From: Roseburia sp.
Lineage (GTDB): Bacteria; Bacillota_A; Clostridia; Lachnospirales; Lachnospiraceae
Direction of reading: 5' to 3'
Length of the DNA stretch: 6,276 nucleotides
NCBI GenBank assembly: GCA_017547315.1
Contig: JAFYQA010000018.1
Span: forward strand, 1-6,276
In this document: piece after piece, positions 1-6,276 of the stretch
How the letters are laid out: each line of letters opens with the position of its first letter
Position numbering within the stretch: position 1 is the stretch's first letter
Made by a program: the position numbers and the translations under genes
Notes under the pieces: generated by a model
What the model was told of the DNA's origin: nothing
Databases searched by the model: none
The model's input: only the letters and a program-made list of their open reading frames with translations

Positions 1-1811
1 AGTGTTCGGAACGGACTTTCCTCTAGTGCACTATCTGTAATCTGATATTTCATAGATAACATAGCCGAAAACAATGGCGTCGCACCATTATAGCAATAGA
101 AATTCTTACCGCCTTCCATACCGATATACTGATAAATATGACTCACATCAATATTCATTAATGAAGAAAACTGTGTCGCTGATGGAAAGTTATAAAAAGC
201 AGAATCATTTTTCGTCCGGCGCTCCATCTGTTCTACACGATAAAATACTGCTCCCGTGTCACTGAATGCAATTTCCCTCTCTTTGGCAATCTCTAATACA
301 TTTTTATAATCTTCGTATCCTTCCATATATGAAGTACGGCTGGTCGTTCCCAATCCTTCCATATCAAAATGTATGGTAAATTCCATCATTATAAACAACA
401 GAATCAACTTACCCATTAACAATCTGGTACTCTTTTTTCCTAGCACAAACAAAACAAATATCAGACCATAACACAATAGGAAAATAGCAGTGATATCAAA
501 CTGGTTGAATCCCACTCCAAGGAACGAAAAACCACTTTCTGCTTCTGCCACAAACTCATGCTCTTCTGCCAAATCTGTTCCACTATATGTTTTAAATGCC
601 GCAAGTAGCAATACAAAATCAACGGCTAACGCAACCAGTACCTGCCACCATTTCGTTTCCTGAATATATATATATGCTTCATAACTAATTACTATTAGTA
701 AAAATATGTAAAGAAACGCCTGTCTGCCCGGTAGTAAATCCGGTGCATCCAAACCATGCCAAATAAATTCCAATATATTATTTGCAAAACTAATATACAA
801 AAGTGCAATCAAAAGCAAACGCTTTACTTTCTGCTGCCAAGGGATGACACCATTTAATACATATAACACCAAAAGCAGTAACACAAACACGCCGCAATAT
901 AGATTCGGCCAATGTGGTACCTGTGTCGTATTACTTACAGCCGCAAGCATATGTCTGCTTACTTGTGCCATCAAGTTATAGTACCACTCCATCGTCTCTG
1001 GGAACTTAATCGTTCCAGAGCCGCTTCCACCTAAAATAATCGCTTCCGGGATAATCAAAATTGCTCCCGTACCGCCAGCTAGCAGCGAGTACCATGCAAA
1101 ATTAAAGATTGCTTTTATTTTTCCCCCATCCTGCTCCAACCAAATAATGCCAAAATACAGAACAAGAAAAATACAAATCATAATGGAGATATAATAATTC
1201 GAGATAATCGACAGCGCTAACGTCACATAATAAAGTCTGCCATCACCTTCTTTTACCAAACGCTCCACACCAAGGATAATAAGTGGAAGTAGCACGATAC
1301 AGTCTGTCCACATAATATTCCATGAATACGCCGCTACATAGCCGGACAAAGCATATGCCGTCGCAAAAACGCTCAACGCCATGTCATTCATTTTATAGTG
1401 GCATTTCAAATAGTAACCAAATGTCAAACCACTTAGTGACAATTTTAGCAACGTCAGTATCATCATAAATTCTAACACAAACTTCGACGGACATAACAAT
1501 AACAGCCAGTTTAACGGGCTTGCCAGATAATAAGCATAAAGCGAAATAAAGTCCGCCCCCAGGCCAATATCAAACGAATACATCAAACTCTCACCATTCT
1601 GCAGTTTCTCGCGCAACTCCGAGAAAAATGGTGCATACTGATGATACATATCTACTTTTAAAATACTACGGTCTCCAAAAGGATAGATTCCGTGGTCAAT
1701 ACAGACGACGATTCCGATAAATAATGGTATCATAAACGCCATGATAAGTGGCAAACGTTCTTCCCATTTTGACCAGTCTTTTCTTTTCGACCGTTTTGCA
1801 ATCTGCTTCAT
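1..1811 (-). CDS. yfhO: YfhO-family multi-spanning membrane protein, probable surface-polymer glycosyltransferase (3' end cut by window)
   Basis: An uninterrupted frame of 603 codons runs from an ATG at 1811 to the left edge with no stop, so the C-terminus is missing; YfhO proteins are usually about 850-900 residues. A basic N-terminus (residues 1-19) leads into a first helix (20-38). Next comes the family's conserved extracellular segment, GDRSILKVDMYHQYAPFF at 46-63; its acidic residues, such as Asp54, fit the GT-C pattern of catalytic acids in the first outer loop. Many further hydrophobic helices lie between about 95 and 480. The following soluble part has YfhO-like traits: YRVEQ at 524-528, an ND plus FSS stretch at 535-550, and PLFSAMLSMKY at 579-589. 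Established: YfhO of Bacillus is a GT-C-like enzyme implicated in moving undecaprenyl-phosphate-linked sugar onto lipoteichoic acid. Inferred: the same role here, supported by the LTA-synthase-like gene 2 bases upstream. Donor sugar and acceptor are unknown. Family assignment is firm, function moderate. Confidence 0.85.
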   Translation of the reverse strand, partial: MKQIAKRSKRKDWSKWEERLPLIMAFMIPLFIGIVVCIDHGIYPFGDRSILKVDMYHQYAPFFSELREKLQNGESLMYSFDIGLGADFISLYAYYLASPLNWLLLLCPSKFVLEFMMILTLLKLSLSGLTFGYYLKCHYKMNDMALSVFATAYALSGYVAAYSWNIMWTDCIVLLPLIILGVERLVKEGDGRLYYVTLALSIISNYYISIMICIFLVLYFGIIWLEQDGGKIKAIFNFAWYSLLAGGTGAILIIPEAIILGGSGSGTIKFPETMEWYYNLMAQVSRHMLAAVSNTTQVPHWPNLYCGVFVLLLLVLYVLNGVIPWQQKVKRLLLIALLYISFANNILEFIWHGLDAPDLLPGRQAFLYIFLLIVISYEAYIYIQETKWWQVLVALAVDFVLLLAAFKTYSGTDLAEEHEFVAEAESGFSFLGVGFNQFDITAIFLLCYGLIFVLFVLGKKSTRLLMGKLILLFIMMEFTIHFDMEGLGTTSRTSYMEGYEDYKNVLEIAKEREIAFSDTGAVFYRVEQMERRTKNDSAFYNFPSATQFSSLMNIDVSHIYQYIGMEGGKNFYCYNGATPLFSAMLSMKYQITDSALEESPFRT

Positions 1812-1813
1812 CT

Positions 1814-3682
1814 CTACTCCTCGTTATCAAATAAATAATAATACTGAATGCTCTGATATAAGCGCAATCCATCGTCTTCGGCAGCAACATTACTAACCGT
1901 TCCGTCTGCAAGTTGTACCTGCATCGCAGAAATGACAGGATACGTACCCTCTAATTCCTGTAAAAAATTCTGGTAAGCATAAGTATTTATACCTGCTGCT
2001 TCAAACATTTTTGTCCCCAAATAATTTAAACTAGTATCCACTCCTGTCGCTTCTTCGATATCAAAATTCGCCCAAACCACATAAGGCACTTCATATCGCG
2101 TCAAAAGTTCCTCATTCGTAAAGTTCTTTACATTCCCGCCATTTAGCTTCACAAGTGGTCCTGCAACCGCGTCATTTGGCTGATGGTCGCCGAAAAATAC
2201 AATCATAGTATCTTCTTCCACCTGCGAGAAATAATCCACCAAACGGGCAAATTCTGCATCAGACACTTTCATTAACGATAAGTACTGTTCCACTGGAAGA
2301 TTTTTCAGACCATCTACTGTAATATCCGGTGTAAAATTGGCATATTCATCGGTATAACCGCCATGATTCTGCATCGTTACATTAAACATAAATAATGGCA
2401 TTCCCTCTACTTTTTCTTCATATATCTGAATCATCTTATCCACACATGCAGCATCTGAAATATAGGTTCTCAACTTATTCTGACGGTCGTATTCGTTCAT
2501 AAAAATACTACGATCAAATCCTAACATTGGATAAATCGTATTTCGCTCCCAACCAGATGCGTGATACGGATGCGCCGCTACTGTATAATAACCCATTTCT
2601 CTAAGATGCAACGGAATCGACGGAATCTCTTCTATCAAATACTGCTGGTAAGGAATACTTCCCTGAGGCAAAAATGCCATACTGTTCCCTGTTAAAAATT
2701 CAAACTCTGAATTGGCAGTATTACCACCACAAACAGACACCTGCAGGTTTCCCGTAATCGTATTCTCTGCCCCTTGCTGCAAACTGTGAATGAACGGCAT
2801 GTAATCTTCGCTGGCAGTAAAATCTGCTACCGATGCCATATCGGAAAATGCCTCATTCATGACCACAATAATATTAGGCAAAGAAACTCCTTCGCCATTT
2901 TCCTCATCACTTATGCTTTCATATTCTTCTAAAATCGCTTTTATTTCTTCTCTGTCATATCCTTCCGGCTCATCAATCGACATATACGCCAGATTCATCG
3001 CAAACGTCACCGCAATACCATTCACATCCGTCATATACACCGGTGTAAACAAAAACGGATACAGATAATTTCTCGTCTGAAAATCTTCATCTTGTAATTT
3101 TCCCACAAAACTAGTCAATATCATCACAGATAGCCCTGCCGGAATCAGACGCATTGCCAGTCTTTTTCCATTTTCTTTCCAGTCAAAGGTCTCTTTTTTC
3201 AATACCAGTGCCGGGAAACGCAGCTTCACAAACTGTAATGCCACTATCAATACAACAAAAAGACTGCTAATCAGTACCATGCGTTTATCCGGTGTCAAAT
3301 CATAGTTAGACGCTACACTTGCTGCCGTCTGAATCGACATAAAATCCCACGGTACAATCGGGTTTGTGCGGAATTTTACCACATACGTATTGGCCAGACC
3401 AAACACCATCGCTGCAATTAATTCCAAACGCAATGCCAGCCTCGCTCTCCCCGTCACAAAAAATAAAATCCCTGCAATCAATTCAAATAAAAAGATATTA
3501 AACCACATTGCCTTGGTTCGTACTTCTTCAAATGGATTGTGGCCATACCACTCCATCAAAAGAAATGCCAGTACCGGGATTATCAAAAGTGCTATAAGGC
3601 CGATTTCCCTCTCAGTATATGCTTTTTGTCTGTTTACTTTCTCAAACTTTGCTTTTTGACTCTTAGCTGTTGTTTTCTTCAT
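1814..3682 (-). CDS. LtaS-like lipoteichoic acid synthase (membrane sulfatase-fold phosphoglycerol transferase), complete
   Basis: The 622-residue protein is close to the usual 640-650 of LtaS. Five predicted helices (about 27-44, 57-76, 84-101, 135-152, 178-195) precede a linker and an extracellular sulfatase/alkaline-phosphatase-fold domain from about residue 268. The active-site set is visible: Glu277 (in MNEAFSD), nucleophile Thr322 (in GGNTANSEF), Trp378/Arg380 (GWER), His440 (TMQNHGGY) and Asp499-His500 (FFGDHQPN). Spacing matches the known S. aureus LtaS residues E255, T300, H416, D475 and H476: 45, 118 and 59 here against 45, 116 and 59. Known for the family: Mn-dependent transfer of glycerol phosphate from phosphatidylglycerol onto a glycolipid-anchored chain outside the membrane. 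The start at 3682 has GAGGA four bases upstream (3687-3691). It is the first gene of a pair with yfhO. It could instead be an LTA primase or a phosphoglycerol transferase acting on another polymer, so no exact symbol is given. Confidence 0.9.
   Translation of the reverse strand: MKKTTAKSQKAKFEKVNRQKAYTEREIGLIALLIIPVLAFLLMEWYGHNPFEEVRTKAMWFNIFLFELIAGILFFVTGRARLALRLELIAAMVFGLANTYVVKFRTNPIVPWDFMSIQTAASVASNYDLTPDKRMVLISSLFVVLIVALQFVKLRFPALVLKKETFDWKENGKRLAMRLIPAGLSVMILTSFVGKLQDEDFQTRNYLYPFLFTPVYMTDVNGIAVTFAMNLAYMSIDEPEGYDREEIKAILEEYESISDEENGEGVSLPNIIVVMNEAFSDMASVADFTASEDYMPFIHSLQQGAENTITGNLQVSVCGGNTANSEFEFLTGNSMAFLPQGSIPYQQYLIEEIPSIPLHLREMGYYTVAAHPYHASGWERNTIYPMLGFDRSIFMNEYDRQNKLRTYISDAACVDKMIQIYEEKVEGMPLFMFNVTMQNHGGYTDEYANFTPDITVDGLKNLPVEQYLSLMKVSDAEFARLVDYFSQVEEDTMIVFFGDHQPNDAVAGPLVKLNGGNVKNFTNEELLTRYEVPYVVWANFDIEEATGVDTSLNYLGTKMFEAAGINTYAYQNFLQELEGTYPVISAMQVQLADGTVSNVAAEDDGLRLYQSIQYYYLFDNEE
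1817..1822 (-). promoter_or_regulatory. Ribosome binding site of yfhO inside the upstream gene
   Basis: GAGGAG lies 5 bases before the ATG at 1811 and forms two of the last codons (Glu-Glu) of the LTA-synthase-like gene, directly before its TAG. Only 2 bases separate stop and start. This arrangement fixes the yfhO start and suggests translational coupling of the two proteins. Confidence 0.75.
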
Positions 3683-3731
3683 AAAATCCTCGTTAATATC
3701 TATCCAATATAAACTATGCTTTCATTATTCC

Positions 3732-3758
3732 TATATATAATCTCTACCAGAATTACAA
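3732..3758 (-). promoter_or_regulatory. Weak promoter candidate for the synthase-yfhO pair
   Basis: On the minus strand TTGTAA (3758-3753) is followed by an alternating TA tract holding TATATA (3737-3732), with 15 bases between them, shorter than the usual 17. It lies downstream of the terminator that closes the previous transcript and about 50 bases before the ATG at 3682, where a promoter is needed. The rest of the 3683-3943 gap is AT-rich; I found no better -35/-10 pair and no clear operator. This is a guess from position and weak consensus match. Confidence 0.22.
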
Positions 3759-3819
3759 TTTCATCCGTGTGTTTCTACTTTTACACCCAAAATCTCAATT
3801 CATATAATTTTGATAAACC

Positions 3820-3862
3820 AAAAAAGGACGCACTAAAACATTTGACATTTTAGCACATCCTT
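3820..3862 (-). terminator. Rho-independent terminator closing the hydG-hydF-Hpt transcript
   Basis: In minus-strand RNA a 15-bp stem forms between AAGGATGTGCTAAAA (3862-3848) and TTTTAGTGCGTCCTT (3838-3824), with a 9-base loop. The U-run is six long (3825-3820), its first two bases lying in the stem. Three pairs are G-U wobbles; on the plus strand these become C-A or A-C mismatches. The hairpin is therefore far better on the minus strand, matching all genes here. It lies 81 bases beyond the Hpt stop codon and separates the hydrogenase-maturation module from the surface-polymer module. A T-rich stretch also follows it on the plus strand, but no plus-strand gene needs it. Confidence 0.8.
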
Positions 3863-3943
3863 CTTTTGTTTTAAATGGTTTTCACAGAAATTTCAAAAAT
3901 CTTAAGGATTTTTTGCTATGCTATCGCATTTGCAATTCTCTCA

Positions 3944-4300
3944 CTAGAGACTTTCCGCAAATTCTTCAATCACAGCAATCGTCTCAAGGTAAGCGTCTTT
4001 TACCGCCTCAAACAAACTCTCATCTTCAAGTGGCACTCCACCTCTAACTGCCTCTGTCATCTCATAACTAGCTTCATATAAGTTTCCAAAACCTAAATTC
4101 TGACTGACTCCTTTTAATGTATGAATATAGAGAAATACTGCCTTATCATCCCCTGCTTTTCTCGCCTCACATAACATCTGATAAGTTGGATCTTCTAAAA
4201 ATTTCACTACATATTTGGTGATTCGCTCATCCTTTGTCAATCTGGCAGTCACTTCCTCATAATCTCCACCAATTTTTTCATAACACTCTTGTAACGTCAT
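3944..4300 (-). CDS. Single-domain histidine phosphotransfer (Hpt) protein
   Basis: A 118-residue soluble, acidic, mostly helical protein. The phosphorylation motif is HTLKG with His60, followed by the family pattern of small and hydrophobic residues (VSQNLGFGNLYEA) that packs the four-helix bundle. The N-terminal part (MTLQECYEKIGGDYEE) resembles free-standing Hpt proteins common in Lachnospiraceae. Known role: His60 takes phosphate from, or passes it to, a receiver-domain aspartate in a multistep phosphorelay with hybrid sensor kinases. No kinase or receiver is encoded in this window, so its partners are unknown. The ATG at 4300 has AAGG (4308-4305) four bases upstream, a modest ribosome site. 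It lies 45 bases after hydF on the same strand with no terminator between them, so co-transcription is likely. Whether it has any functional tie to hydrogenase maturation is open. Domain call is confident. Confidence 0.88.
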   Translation of the reverse strand: MTLQECYEKIGGDYEEVTARLTKDERITKYVVKFLEDPTYQMLCEARKAGDDKAVFLYIHTLKGVSQNLGFGNLYEASYEMTEAVRGGVPLEDESLFEAVKDAYLETIAVIEEFAESL

Positions 4301-4314
4301 AGTACCTTAAACCC

Positions 4315-4328
4315 ACCGCAAACGCGGC
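4315..4328 (-). other. Short GC-rich hairpin between hydF and the Hpt gene
   Basis: In minus-strand RNA CCGC (4327-4324) and GCGG (4319-4316) pair around a GUUU loop; a flanking G-U pair extends the stem to five. It begins 18 bases after the hydF stop and ends 6 bases before the AAGG that serves the Hpt gene. No U-run follows, so it is not a standard terminator. It might affect mRNA processing or translation of Hpt, or be chance. Confidence 0.3.
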
Positions 4329-4345
4329 CCTTCCTTTTCTTCTTG

Positions 4346-5542
4346 TCAATACGATATCTTGTCTAAGATGCCTGTTAAGTGTGCTATCGTTACTCCATAA
4401 TTAGTCATTGGAATCTCCTGTGTTCTCGCCCGGTCAATACGACTCATGATGTACTTGCGGTTAAACATACAGCCACCGCATTGAATAATCAAATCATATC
4501 CGCTCAAATCTTCCGGAAAATCCGTACCGCTTACCATGTCTACGGTCAACGTATCCCCGAAACGTTTCCGTAGCATATTCGGTATTTTTACCCGTCCGAT
4601 ATCTTCTGATAATGGCGCGTGAGTACAACATTCTGCAATTAATACTCTCGACTGTGCATGCAATCGTTCAATCTGCTTTGCTCCTTCGATATAATACAGC
4701 AAATCCCCCTTATGAGCCGCAAACAATACCGAAAAAGAAGTCAGCATGCTTTCTGCTGGTTTTAATTCATACACGGTCTTAAATACCTGTGAATCCGTAA
4801 TAATCAATTTCGGTGGATTCTTCAACTGCTCCAATGCCTGTGCCATTTTGTCTGTGGTAACTGACATGACAATACATTTTTTATCCAACAATTCTCGAAT
4901 CGTCTGAACCTGTGGCAAAATCAATCGTCCCTTTGGGGCCTGAATATCCTGTGGCATAACGAGCATTACCACGTCTGATTCCGCTACCAAATCCCCCGTA
5001 ATAAAACGCGAACCGAAATCTTCTGGTATTTTTCTCGCTAACGCTTCTTTTACTTTTTCAATCCCCTCGCCGGTTTTTGCACTAATAAATAATGGTTCTT
5101 CCTGTATCGCTTCTCTAATTGCTTTTACCAATGTCTCATCCGTTGTCATGTCAATCTTATTCATGATAGCCACAACAGGTGTCTTTTTCTTGATAAAATA
5201 ATCATACCACTCTATTTCGAGAGAAATGTCGCAATTTGTCGATACAGCAAAAAGAATCACTGCAATATCGCATTTTTCGGCAGCGAGTTTTGTCTTTTCC
5301 TTGCGAGCTTCGCCTAAAATTGTCGTATCATCAAATCCTGCTGTGTCGATAAGAACACATGGACCGAGCGGATGAATCTCCATTGCTTTTGTTACTGCAT
5401 CGGTAGTAGTTCCCTCTACCTCTGATACGATGGACACATTCTGCCCTGTCAAAGCATTAATAAAGGAGGATTTTCCACTATTTGTTTTTCCAAATATACC
5501 TATGTGCAGTCTGTTTGCACTTGGTGTTTCATTTAAGCTCAT
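4346..5542 (-). CDS. hydF: [FeFe]-hydrogenase H-cluster maturation GTPase HydF
   Basis: A 398-residue cytosolic protein of normal HydF length (about 400). The N-terminal G domain has a P-loop GKTNSGKSS at 18-26, switch-I threonines in GTTT at 44-47, DTAG at 66-69, NKID at 128-131 and SAK at 154-156. A middle dimerisation region (about 180-270) follows. The C-terminal cluster domain holds CTH (Cys306, His308) and CGGC (Cys355, Cys358), the three cysteines expected to bind [4Fe-4S]. Established role: HydF is the scaffold on which the 2Fe subcluster is assembled from HydG and HydE products before transfer to apo-hydrogenase; its GTPase is thought to control partner exchange. The residue just before CGGC, often His in HydF, is Gln354 here. 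The start at 5542 is supported by AAGGAG five bases upstream that overlaps the hydG stop. It lies between hydG and an Hpt gene in one apparent operon. Confidence 0.97.
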   Translation of the reverse strand: MSLNETPSANRLHIGIFGKTNSGKSSFINALTGQNVSIVSEVEGTTTDAVTKAMEIHPLGPCVLIDTAGFDDTTILGEARKEKTKLAAEKCDIAVILFAVSTNCDISLEIEWYDYFIKKKTPVVAIMNKIDMTTDETLVKAIREAIQEEPLFISAKTGEGIEKVKEALARKIPEDFGSRFITGDLVAESDVVMLVMPQDIQAPKGRLILPQVQTIRELLDKKCIVMSVTTDKMAQALEQLKNPPKLIITDSQVFKTVYELKPAESMLTSFSVLFAAHKGDLLYYIEGAKQIERLHAQSRVLIAECCTHAPLSEDIGRVKIPNMLRKRFGDTLTVDMVSGTDFPEDLSGYDLIIQCGGCMFNRKYIMSRIDRARTQEIPMTNYGVTIAHLTGILDKISY

Positions 5543-5548
5543 AAAGTC

Positions 5549-5554
5549 TCCTTA
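5549..5554 (-). promoter_or_regulatory. Ribosome binding site of hydF overlapping the hydG stop codon
   Basis: The string TAAGGAG contains both the hydG stop (TAA, 5554-5552) and the AAGGAG site (5554-5549, overlapping by two bases), five bases before the hydF ATG at 5542. It fixes the hydF start and suggests that ribosomes ending on hydG re-initiate on hydF. Confidence 0.8.
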
Positions 5555-6276
5555 AAATCTGAAATCTCTCTTTCCTTCCGCGATATTGTGAATGTATTCT
5601 GTCGCAGTCTTTTTCACTTTTGGATTCGGAATGTTTTCCAATTCTTTTTCAATTAATTTCATACCGATTTCTTTGGTTTCTGAACTTGCATAATCTTCTA
5701 AGTATTCTTTTAAAGTCATCAAGGCATTTGGATGACAGCAATTCAAAATCTGCATATTTTTGCAAAGTGTCATGAAACGGTCACCGGTTCTACCCTCTCT
5801 GTAACATGCAGTACAGAAACTTGGAATATAGTCCATTTTCATCAGCCAGTTTACTACTTCATCCAGTGTTCTATTATCGCTGACATCAAACTGTGCACTG
5901 GTTACATCTTCTTCCACTTCCGGCTCTGCGTAACCGCCAACGCTTGTTTTTGATGCACCACTAATCTGAGATACACCAAGTGGTAATACTTTTTCACGCA
6001 CTGCCTGTGACTCTCTAGTAGAGATAATCATACCTGTATATGGCACTGCAATACGAATCAATGCACAGATTTTTGCAAAAGTATCATCATCAATACCATT
6101 ATCAAAAGTATCTGGATCGATATCATCTGCACGTTTTAAACGTGGCACACTGATTGTATGTGGTCCAACACCATGCACTGCCTCTAAATGTTCTGCGTGC
6201 ATCAAAAGTCCTGCGAACTCGTAACGGTATAATTCCAAACCAAACAATACACCTAATCCTACGTCATCGATACCAC
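5552..6276 (-). CDS. hydG: HydG, [FeFe]-hydrogenase maturation radical-SAM tyrosine lyase (5' part cut by window)
   Basis: The frame is open to the right edge and gives the last 240 residues of a protein normally about 470 long. An in-frame TTG at 6247 is internal: the residues before it (GIDDVGLGV) continue typical HydG sequence, so the true start lies outside. Visible are the end of the TIM barrel, including GPHTISVPRL, whose His (codon 6160-6158) probably corresponds to the known ligand of the dangler iron, and the C-terminal auxiliary-cluster motif C-x2-C-x22-C: CTAC with cysteines at 5815 and 5806, then the second Cys of CCH at 5737. GRTGDRFM between them is characteristic. Established: HydG splits tyrosine into p-cresol, CO and cyanide and builds an Fe-CO-CN-cysteine synthon for the 2Fe subcluster. 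The radical-SAM CX3CX2C motif lies upstream of the window. hydF follows after 9 bases. No frameshift is seen. Confidence 0.96.
   Translation of the reverse strand, partial: GIDDVGLGVLFGLELYRYEFAGLLMHAEHLEAVHGVGPHTISVPRLKRADDIDPDTFDNGIDDDTFAKICALIRIAVPYTGMIISTRESQAVREKVLPLGVSQISGASKTSVGGYAEPEVEEDVTSAQFDVSDNRTLDEVVNWLMKMDYIPSFCTACYREGRTGDRFMTLCKNMQILNCCHPNALMTLKEYLEDYASSETKEIGMKLIEKELENIPNPKVKKTATEYIHNIAEGKRDFRF

Noticed and set aside
74..265. 63-codon plus-strand open frame
   Set aside because: It lies wholly inside the YfhO coding region on the opposite strand, has no recognisable domain, and is unlike any neighbour in composition.
664..675. (AT)6 dinucleotide tract inside yfhO, a possible phase-variation slippage site
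   Set aside because: Six units is short, the tract encodes an ordinary Tyr/Ile stretch of a membrane helix, and the frame is intact on both sides.
1696..1911. 71-codon minus-strand frame spanning the synthase-yfhO junction
   Set aside because: It is out of frame with both strong genes and crosses their stop/start junction; no family resemblance.
3366..3659. 97-codon plus-strand open frame
   Set aside because: Antisense to the membrane-helix region of the LtaS-like gene; its sequence is the usual shadow of hydrophobic codons read backwards.
3898..3937. AT-rich inverted repeats just after the Hpt stop, considered as an additional terminator
   Set aside because: On the minus strand the stems are short or interrupted, very low in GC, and not followed by a proper U-run; the hairpin at 3820-3862 is much stronger.
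3875..4081. 68-codon plus-strand frame beginning in the intergenic gap
   Set aside because: Most of it is antisense to the Hpt gene and it shows no domain or convincing ribosome site.
5732..5953. 73-codon plus-strand open frame
   Set aside because: Antisense to the conserved HydG C-terminal region.
6245..6247. TTG as the start codon of the hydG frame
   Set aside because: The frame stays open upstream to the window edge and the preceding residues match HydG, so this is an internal leucine codon.

Overview
The window looks like chromosome of a low-to-moderate GC anaerobic Firmicute, most likely class Clostridia and probably Lachnospiraceae. The evidence is a set of [FeFe]-hydrogenase maturation genes (hydG, hydF), a single-domain Hpt protein of a type familiar in that family, an LtaS-type polyglycerolphosphate synthase, and a YfhO-family membrane protein. 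Ribosome binding sites are AGGAG-like. The genus cannot be named from the sequence. All five genes read on the minus strand, so transcription runs from high to low coordinates; both end genes are cut by the window edges.

Right-hand module (6276 down to about 3820): the C-terminal half of hydG (tyrosine-cleaving radical-SAM enzyme) is followed after 9 bases by complete hydF (GTPase and scaffold for the 2Fe subcluster), then after 45 bases by a small histidine phosphotransfer protein. The module ends at a 15-bp hairpin with a short U-run whose wobble pairs work only in the minus-strand RNA. HydG makes Fe-CO-cyanide synthons, HydF carries the assembled 2Fe precursor, and [FeFe]-hydrogenase receives it. 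hydE, the 5' part of hydG and the hydrogenase itself are not in view.

Left-hand module (3682 down to 1): a complete LtaS-like synthase (five membrane helices plus an extracellular sulfatase-fold domain with all main catalytic residues) is followed after 2 bases by a YfhO-family multi-spanning protein that runs off the left edge. The two start and stop signals interlock, so they are almost certainly co-transcribed. LtaS-type enzymes polymerise glycerol phosphate at the outer membrane face, and YfhO of Bacillus is implicated in glycosylating lipoteichoic acid there, so the pair reads as a synthesis-and-decoration unit for an anionic surface polymer.

The 261-base gap between the modules (3683-3943) holds the terminator and a weak promoter candidate. 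I see no RNA gene, mobile element, CRISPR array or plus-strand gene. Nothing here looks like a wholly undescribed system. The points most worth following are the orphan Hpt gene behind hydF, a His-to-Gln change next to the HydF cluster cysteines, and the synthase-YfhO pairing.
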